A stretch of 37,500 bases of DNA from Discostella pseudostelligera (Eukaryota > Bacillariophyta > Thalassiosirophyceae > Thalassiosirales > Thalassiosiraceae). The notes beneath the pieces are model-generated. The model did no database searches. It was given only the letters and a program-made list of their open reading frames with translations, and had not been told where the DNA came from. Shown piece by piece: positions 30,552-37,500 of the stretch (position 1 is its first letter; each line of letters opens with the position of its first letter). The stretch covers positions 1 to 37,500 of the forward strand of contig JALLBK010000542.1 in assembly GCA_036940085.1 (NCBI GenBank), in the 5' to 3' direction. A program made the position numbers and the translations under genes.

Positions 30552-32111
30552 ATGTCATCAAACGGTATTGATTGGTTCGACGAGCGGACATGGTCTGTAA
30601 GCGGCAACAAAGAGGCGGAATTGGGACGGATCAAGACTTCATCGAGCAAAGCCATCTCCGACACCGCCGCCGAGGTATTGTTTCCAAAATCGACGCTCGA
30701 TATTTCGCAATATCTATCCAACAACGACCATCGAGACTGTCCGATTGCCGTGGTGTGTGGTGGTCATTCCTCTTCGAACGTGGCCACATGGCCAATCTTT
30801 CTCGATGACACCAACGATGGAAACGACGAGCAGCAGCAAAGTCGTCGCACCATGATCATCGACATGGAACACATGTCATCCATCAGTGTGAACCACGAAA
30901 CACTCGAGGTAACCGTGGGTGGGGGAGTTCTATTTCGTCAACTTGCCGAAACTTGCTCCAATGCCAAATGTTCCCTTCCCATCGGAACCGGACCCACCGT
31001 AGGTGTTAGCGGATATGTATTGAATGGAGGGATTTCAGGATACTTTGGTCGACGATTGGGTATGTTGGGACAACGAGTTACCAAGATGGAGATTGTGTTG
31101 GCCAATGGAGAAGTCAAGACATTAATTCCTCCGAAATCTACATCTCTTGGATCAGATGATGCCAGTGGTGGCAACGACAATGATTGTGATTTATTCCGAG
31201 CATGTCTTGGTGCCGGATCGGCAATGGGGGTCGTCACCTCATTGACGCTAAAGATGGAGGAGGAATCGATATACCGAACGGGCGGGAGTATTGTCTTTGC
31301 CTGTTCGAGTAAGTCGATTGCCAAGACTTTTCTACGAAAGGCGCTTCTGTTCATGAAGGAAAGTGTATTACTGTCTTCGACCTCGCCGTCGTCAACATCC
31401 ATGGAGATTGTCACCACCTCGGATTACACGGTCATCTGTACCCTAATGTTCTATGATTCCTTCGATGGAGATCCGGAAATCTTTGTCGCACCGTTGCGAG
31501 ATGCCGCAACGGAATACAACATTCCCATTGTAGCCGATGGTGTATCTTCTCATAAAACTTGGTTCGATGCTGCCTCTAGCTTGTGGGGAGTGATTGATGG
31601 GATGAAGGGGAACCCGTTAGTACGAATGGATCATTGCATTGGAACCGAACATATCCCCAGCGACGAGGCAATTAATTTTCTGCTCGATATGTGGTTTGGA
31701 AGCTTCCTCGAGAAAGCACCGCTTACCATCATCGAGATTCGTACTTTGGGTGGAGCTGCAGCATCGAAAGATCAAGGCAATCACTTCCTACTACTACCTA
31801 CTTCCAATGTCAAATGCACCTTCTTTGCCGATATGATCGTGTCGTACGATGCTAGCACCGTGTCGGCAGAGGACAAATCCAGCATCCTAGCGGAGGTTCA
31901 CGATGTAATTGCCGAAGCGAAGAATAGGTCTGATATCATCATGGTCGATTTTAGCGGAACGCATGGACAATCGGATGATCCAACAACACTTTTGCCTGAT
32001 GGAGAAGCAGTCTTTGGTGGAAGGGAGAATTACGACTTCATCATAGCAAACAAGAAGAAGTATGATCCACACAATCGGTTTCGTTATCATCCATTCGTCA
32101 ATTTGGTCTAG
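30552..32111 (+). CDS. FAD-linked oxidoreductase (PCMH/berberine-bridge-like)
   Basis: Flavoprotein oxidase or dehydrogenase of the FAD-binding type-4 (PCMH) superfamily, 519 residues, no intron. FAD-binding blocks are VVCGGHSSSN (its His is the usual 8-alpha flavin attachment site), VTVGGGVLFRQLAE, and GTGPTVGVSGYVLNGGISG followed by LGMLGQRV. LFRACLGAGSAMGVVT is the conserved G(A/G)GxxxG-type segment, and YDPHNRFRYHPFV is the typical C-terminal end. The position that in bicovalent berberine-bridge enzymes is Cys (GxCPTVG) is Gly here, so only single covalent attachment is expected. There is no signal peptide, suggesting a cytosolic or peroxisomal protein. The substrate (sugar, alcohol or secondary metabolite) cannot be told from sequence. 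Confidence 0.85.
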   Translation: MSSNGIDWFDERTWSVSGNKEAELGRIKTSSSKAISDTAAEVLFPKSTLDISQYLSNNDHRDCPIAVVCGGHSSSNVATWPIFLDDTNDGNDEQQQSRRTMIIDMEHMSSISVNHETLEVTVGGGVLFRQLAETCSNAKCSLPIGTGPTVGVSGYVLNGGISGYFGRRLGMLGQRVTKMEIVLANGEVKTLIPPKSTSLGSDDASGGNDNDCDLFRACLGAGSAMGVVTSLTLKMEEESIYRTGGSIVFACSSKSIAKTFLRKALLFMKESVLLSSTSPSSTSMEIVTTSDYTVICTLMFYDSFDGDPEIFVAPLRDAATEYNIPIVADGVSSHKTWFDAASSLWGVIDGMKGNPLVRMDHCIGTEHIPSDEAINFLLDMWFGSFLEKAPLTIIEIRTLGGAAASKDQGNHFLLLPTSNVKCTFFADMIVSYDASTVSAEDKSSILAEVHDVIAEAKNRSDIIMVDFSGTHGQSDDPTTLLPDGEAVFGGRENYDFIIANKKKYDPHNRFRYHPFVNLV

Positions 32112-32474
32112 AGAGGAGAGGATAGGTAATATTGTTGTCATATCACAAAATTATTCAATGATCATTGAGTGAAATGATCTGAGAACACGACAATATTCTT
32201 CTTGACACTCTTCCATCATTATTATTTGTTGTATCAAATTCGTGGTAACTTGAGTAATGGCTGTGCATCAATGCGCCAAATACGGAACCATGGTCACGGA
32301 TATTATCAAGGGTGGTTCATCCCGCGCGTATCATTGCTGTTTCCCACCATAATCTTTCGTATCTTTCTTTTCCCCGCCAATAAAATACCTAGAACAATGA
32401 ATTGAACATCGGTGAATAGGATGAACAATAATAATTCAACTCGTCTCTAGAGTAGGATACTTAGTAGTATCATC
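32112..32474. other. Intergenic region between FAD oxidase and RGG protein
   Basis: The 363-nt AT-rich spacer holds the oxidase 3' UTR and the promoter of the next gene on the same strand. A variant TTTCCCCGCC lies at 32369-32378, about 100 bp upstream of the next ATG. No gene was recognised. Confidence 0.4.
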
Positions 32475-33291
32475 ATGAATTCACGAGGGCGGGGTGGCAG
32501 AGGAGGAGGAGGAGGGGGACGGTAAGTGAAAAGAGGTGTCGTCGTCGTTGTCGTCGTCGATGATGTTCCTGTTCACACCAGAGTCATGCTTTTTCATACA
32601 TGGGTGTGGATTCTCAATATTTTTTTCTCTTGCTCTTTTCTCATGATGTTATTGAAGCAGTGGGTTTGTCGGCAGAGGCGGCGGAGGTGGTGGTGGAGGG
32701 CGAATAGGCGGAGGTGGCGGCGGAGGCAATGACGGGGGATATGGGCGCGATGCTGCATCATCAGGCATGGATGGTCGATTTGATGGACCACTTGGTGGAC
32801 GTTTTGGTGGTGGTGGTGGTGGTGGTGGTCCCATTCCTCCTCTACCTCGCGGCGGCATTGGTGGTGGTGGTGGTGGTGGTGGTGGGCGATTTGAACCCCC
32901 CCCCCCGCCTGGGCTTGGGCGTGGCGGTGGTGGCGGCGGTGGATATGGTGGTCGGTTCAATGAGGATGATCGAGGACGACCCATCATGTCTAGCTATTCT
33001 TCATTGGGACGAGGTGGCGGCCAGGGCGGTGGTGGAAGAGGAGGAGTAGGAGAGGTTGGAGGAGGTGTCGGTGTCGGTGTCGGTAGCAGCAGTGGCATTG
33101 GGAGTGGATCATATGCAGAATTGGCCAATTCGATAATGCCCAGTTATGCTGATTTGGGGAGAGATATTGTAGAAACTAATCGATTGGGTGGCGGTGGCGG
33201 AGCGGGTGGAAGATTGGGTGGACCACCACCTGGTGGCAGCATGATTCGGGGAGAGTACGAAACCAGCATGTCATTGCATCATGATCGAGGC

Positions 33292-33326
<35 letters not shown>

Positions 33327-34785
33327 GGGTGATTACGACAATCGGATGAGGGGAAGGAGCATGGATTCTCGAGATGGTGAATCGAGTTATGGTGAAGGCG
33401 GCGGTGACGCAGGAACTGGATTGGGAAGCTATGCCATGATGGGAGTTGAGATGAGTGGCCCGCATCACCAGCAGCAGCAGCAGCAGCAATATCAGCAGCA
33501 GGAGGGGGGTTGGATGAAGCGACATCGACCCAACGATGTTGGTGCGGGTCCACCTGAGTGGCGAGGACCGGGCGGTGGCGGTGGTGATATGGATGGTCCG
33601 TTTCGTGATCGTGGTGGTGGTGGTGGTCCATCAGGACCAGTAGGACTAGGCCCAGGACCAGTAGGACGTGGCTTGGACCGTGGACCACCAGCATTTGGAG
33701 GACCAGAACGAGGCCCTCTGGGAGATGGCATGGGGAGATTCCCTCCACGAGCAGAGTGGGATAGAGATCACGTTGGAGGAGGAGGAGGTGGTGGTGGACC
33801 ACCGCCGTTGGATCGAGTGATGCCAAGAGGAGGAGCGGGTATTGGAATTGGAGATGGCCATCAACCCCCATCACAGGATGACCAATTTGGTAGAGGACTA
33901 CGTGAACGCAACGAACCACCGCGGCTAGTGTCGACCGAGGAAGATCAATTTGGTCGACAGCGTCCGCCGCCCCAACGCACGAATAGTAGTGGCCGAGGAG
34001 GAGGATTTGGTGGCAGGGGCTTTCCAGCCTCTAGCTTCAATCGACAAGGGAGCGGCGTTGGCAGTGCTGCTCCATCGGGCAATCAAAACTCGTTGCACAT
34101 GAGTGGACGGTTTGTTCCAGGTGGGGGCGGAGACAACCCCAATAATCCAGATGCGGAAGACCAGCGAGGATTACACCAGCAATATCCGAAGCAGCCGCCG
34201 CAGCCGCAACATCAGTATTCCGGAGTATCGCCGAGAGAGTCTGGTCACAGTGGCAACATTGCGCAACGATTCGAGGGTCCTCCTAATGCGAGCATGAATA
34301 GGTCGCACCCCCCTCCTGCTCGGCCAAACGCGTTCACAGCATCGCAGTCTGCATCATCTCACCCTGCTGCTCCATTCAAACAAAGTGCGACGGGACAAAC
34401 TCACGCAATTGACTCATCTGGATCAAACAATTCACACCATGAACAGCACCGTTCACAGACTCCTACGCCAGGCGCTGGTTCTAACAGCGGTACCAATAAC
34501 CTCAATCAAGGAGTAGCTATCAGCAATGAATCCTCAGCGGACATTGTGCCAGAATCACCCAAGCAGTCCACACGCGAGGAAGACAATACTTATATTTGCC
34601 CACCCTCACCACCCCCAGCGGCACCATCTGCATATGCACTTGCTCTATCGAGAATGATTGAAATGAATGAAGATATGGAATTTGCGTACGCTCGTTTGAT
34701 GATGTTGGAGCATGAACATAAGAAGATCCAGGCACGGTTGGAAACGTTGGAGACGATGCAGTTGGAGGAGGGTAATAGTATTTAG
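32475..34785 (+). CDS. Glycine/RGG-rich disordered protein with C-terminal helix, 2 exons
   Basis: No defined family. The short first exon (32475-32521) encodes MNSRGRGGRGGGGGG and is joined to 32661-34785 by a 139-nt phase-2 intron (GTAAGT donor, AAGCAG acceptor), giving about 723 residues. The protein is dominated by poly-Gly, RGG/GRG and Pro-rich stretches, with an Asn run (coded by AAC repeats, about 33294-33326) and Gln runs. Two short related motifs are SYAELANSIMPSYADLGRDI. The last ~60 residues are different: APSAYALALSRMIEMNEDME and ARLMMLEHEHKKIQARLETL form a predicted amphipathic helix or coiled coil that may mediate dimerisation. RGG content suggests RNA binding or condensate formation, but no RRM or KH domain is seen. 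Starting only at ATG 32767 is the alternative. Confidence 0.68.
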
Positions 34786-34953
34786 TATCCATATGTAAGG
34801 CCCTATTGGTGCAAGAGTTGCAGTTAAAGCTAGTTAAAGCAATTCGATCACTTTTCATGAACGAGCAGACCGGAACTGTGCACTTCTGAACTGTTCTTTG
34901 GTCACGTACAATGGAGATGATATTATGAAAGATATTATCGGAAGGTAGTGTCT

Positions 34954-37283
34954 CTAAACATCAGAACCGATTGGGTAAAAATCAAACAGTGGATGGCGTA
35001 TTACGTGCCGAATATCCTTTGCCTCGTCATACAATGGCATAAGGAACAATGGCTCTCGATCGCTTTCATCTTTATTCGATTTTGATTTGCCTCCATTTTC
35101 ATCTTCCTTGTCACCAATTCCAGCAATTGCATTGATCTCCACTGCCTCCGTCAGATGCTGTTTGATTGTATCTTCGGTAAGTTTCCCTATGGATAGGTCG
35201 TTCATTATGGCGTCCATTCTGCCATGACTCGTTTTGAAGTGCTTCATCGGACTCGATCCAGCCACCCGTCTCCTGGGGGATGCAATACGCTCAAATCCAT
35301 CTCCCTCCTCCAACCTGCGTTTACGCATCCCATCCAAGATACCGAATACCGACCTGCTAATATCCGGAATGTACTTGAGCAATCTCGACTTTCGTTCCTT
35401 CACATCGCGCAAAGCATTTCGTTTGGCCAAATGAGCGCGTAGCTGCTGACAACAATTCTGAATTGCTCGCTTCACACTTTGTTGAATTTCGGTAATGTCA
35501 TCACCAATGTACTCCTTTCCTGTGCCTTTGAACGGTATTTTTGTTGACACTATCGATACAAAAACGCCGATTTTATCCTTCTTGTTGTCGATCTTGTAAC
35601 TTGACCATTTGATCTTGCTATTGGCAACACGTGTGGCCACATCGGCACCACCCTCAAACAAAAGCGGGATGCGATTGGCAAATCGTACCACGGTAATTCC
35701 CTCCTTAGCATCCTTCCCTCCCAAAGACACAGCTGCCTCGACAATGAAGGAATGCCCATCATATGCACCTGGCTTATCTCGTGCCGTGGCAATAATATCC
35801 GGCTCGATCACTTTTTGTATGCCCAGATTGAGATTGTACTCTCCCAATGGCGACAGACAGCCTCCATCGGGACTCTTGAACAAGTCCTGTGTGCTCCGAA
35901 GCAGCTGCACTAGCCGAGTCACTTGCTTATCATCTAATGCATCAGGTCTCATATCTTCGTCATATGTGCTCCCCAGTCGTTCAATGAGCTTTTTGGCAAC
36001 GGAAGGACTAATCCCACTAAGATCATTGGTGAGAAATTTTAGGAGGGATTTAGTGCTCGTCTTCTCAAGAAGTTGTTGAATGAGTAGATTGTTCACCTAA
36101 CATGGATAGTAGGAATCAAGATGTCAACGTGAGATATTGTCATCAATTTCATGAACAACGAAAGCAACAATGATAGTTGAGATGAACTCACACTGCTAGG
36201 ATGATGCTTCACCTCCCGTGCCTGTGCAGGCATCTGTTCCGACCGACGTTCAAATCGTAGATTCATCCCCTTTTTCTCATCGGATCGGTTGGTGTAACTC
36301 ATTTCCAGCCGAGCGTAGGGAGTAATGATGGCTAGTTGTTGTAAGTATTGCACCACTCTCGATTTGTAGGTGGTCCAATTCCCAGCCACGAGGACTTGAA
36401 TTTCAGTACCAATCCATTGCTCGGTGTTGGTTTGTTGTGTGTGCTTGAGTACACGTGGACAGTTCTTGTAAATATCTTTGGGAAGTATGTTTGGACACAG
36501 CGTCGAATTGAGAGAGGTACATGCATAGAAACAATGCTTCATTTCGAGTACCCAATACACACCCAACTACTCACCAATGTCCAACACGCAGTTACTAACT
36601 TTGGGTCCAATTTTACGGCTCCCATCTTCATTCAATAACGATCCTCCCCCTCCACCTCGCACACCCTTCACATGACTTGATTTGATTTTAATAGGCACGC
36701 CGGTACTTTTCTTCGACCATATCAATGCCATCTTGGCACCCAAACCAAATTTGCCCCGTGTTTGCCGGACACCATACTTGGATCCGGAGAGTACCCGGCC
36801 CAGTAGGTCCGGTATTGCCTCGTGAGCCATGCCACATCCATTGTCGCGGATGGTGATTAAGAAGTATGCTTCGCCACCGGCACGGATTGTTTTCTTTTGG
36901 TCTTTTGATTTCTTACTGCCCTTGTTGTTGATGAGATCATTGTTGGGTGCCTCGGTAGCATCTGCATCAATATCCGTGGTCGATACTTTCTTTCCCGGAC
37001 TATTGGCAGTAGGCACCCCCCTCAACACATTAAATTGTTTCTGTGTCATCTCTTCAATCGAAACACTAATGTCAGGAAGAACATTTACCGATTCGCATGC
37101 ATCTAGTGAATTCTCAATAAATTCACGTAGGGTAGTGTACAATGATTTCCCGGCATTGTCGAAGCCGGCAATGGATTGATGTTCGGCGAAGAATTCGGCG
37201 GGAGATTTGGATTGTTGGATTTCATCCTTTTTAGTGGCAGACGATGATGAAGAGGAGGATGATTTTGCTTTGGATGGTGGCAT
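34954..37283 (-). CDS. TOP6B: DNA topoisomerase VI subunit B (GHKL ATPase), 3 exons
   Basis: ATPase subunit of type IIB topoisomerase, which pairs with a SPO11-like A subunit to pass one duplex through another; in plants it supports endoreduplication. Exons are 37283-36575, 36475-36192 and 36096-34954, with introns of 99 nt (phase 1) and 95 nt (phase 0), giving about 711 residues. Bergerat-fold motifs are EFIENSLDAC (about 54-63), DNGCGM (147-152) and GKFGLGAKMALIWSKKSTG (from 177). Splicing yields LDIDIYKNCPRV and KHHPSSVNNLLI, both family-typical. GNWTTYKSRVVQYLQQLAI and ITPYARLEM follow, then the transducer domain with NRIPLLFEGGADV and the late KGTGKEYIGDD block. A Lys/Asp/Asn-rich insert (about 90-133) separates the first two ATPase motifs. 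The A subunit is not in the window. It is convergent with the RGG gene. Confidence 0.95.
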
Positions 37284-37388
37284 ATTATTGCTTATTATTG
37301 GCTATTGTTTGGAGTAGTAGTGTTATTGGTTGCCGATGCCGATGCCGAAGCCGGAACACTACGATACTTCTTCTTTGTGTCACCTCAT

Positions 37389-37496
37389 CTTCCCGCCATT
37401 TCACCACACTTGGTATCGCCTAAATTCATATCAATACCAATTCCATCGCGAATCCGATGAATTTGGCGAAGAAAATGTAGCGAAAATGGCGGGAAG
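37389..37496. promoter_or_regulatory. Two CCCGCC/GGCGGG E2F-like motifs upstream of TOP6B
   Basis: CTTCCCGCC at 37389-37397 and GGCGGGAAG at 37488-37496 lie about 106 and 205 bp upstream of the TOP6B start codon, in opposite orientations. E2F control is known for DNA-replication genes in plants, which would suit a topoisomerase; binding here is inferred. Confidence 0.45.
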
Positions 37497-37500
37497 ACGC

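Noticed and set aside
32649..33919. Pro/His-rich minus-strand open frames opposite the RGG gene
   Set aside because: Their composition is the simple complement of glycine codon repeats; the plus-strand frame has the start, intron and distinct C-terminal helix.

Overview
The window is nuclear DNA of a photosynthetic stramenopile, most likely a diatom and plausibly a centric one. Genes are compact and lie on both strands. Most introns are short (73-139 nt) with GT..AG ends, often GTGAGT or GTAAG at the donor; two are longer (309 and 231 nt). Encoded proteins include SUMO, eL20, DCP2, a p24 cargo receptor and topoisomerase VI-B, plus many Ser-, Asn- and Gly-rich disordered proteins. There are no bacterial operons, CRISPR arrays, rRNA genes or convincing tRNA genes. 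Exon structures below were built by matching splice sites to reading frame and protein-family continuity; none is supported by transcript data here.

Layout. 0.3-7.5 kb: a CDF-type metal transporter (+), SUMO (+), ribosomal protein eL20 (-), and a DEAD-box helicase with GUCT domain, RGG tail and a signal-like N-terminus (+). The 3' end of the helicase gene is tandemly duplicated at 7.4-7.9 kb. 7.9-12.2 kb: a giant acidic, Ser-rich protein with degenerate internal repeats (-). 12.9-15.1 kb: an SGNH-hydrolase-like type II membrane protein (+) whose frame is broken twice by 73-nt duplications ending in a single N, apparently assembly scars. 15.2-18.0 kb: a secreted esterase-D/Fes-like hydrolase (-) and a p24/TMED protein (-). 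18.2-21.2 kb: DCP2 (+), interrupted by a 770-nt segment between two copies of a 10-bp sequence plus N; removing it restores the frame exactly. 21.3-25.8 kb: a long coiled-coil protein with UVR-like motifs and N-terminal GFSFL-type repeats (-). 26.1-29.8 kb: two tandem paralogous type II glycosyltransferase-like genes (-), the first carrying a nonsense codon and a frameshift. 30.6-32.1 kb: an FAD-linked oxidase (+). 32.5-34.8 kb: a glycine/RGG-rich protein (+). 35.0-37.3 kb: topoisomerase VI subunit B (-).

The genes do not form one pathway. Loose themes are RNA metabolism (DCP2, DEAD-box helicase, RGG protein, eL20), the secretory pathway (p24, glycosyltransferases, secreted esterase, SGNH protein) and nuclear functions (SUMO, topoisomerase VI). 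An E2F-like TTTCCCGCC/GGCGGGAAA motif recurs about 95-270 bp upstream of several start codons. I did not find a convincing wholly new multi-gene system. The strongest leads are the DCP2 insertion, the decaying glycosyltransferase copy, the recent gene-end duplication, the recurrent promoter motif, and two large uncharacterised repeat proteins.
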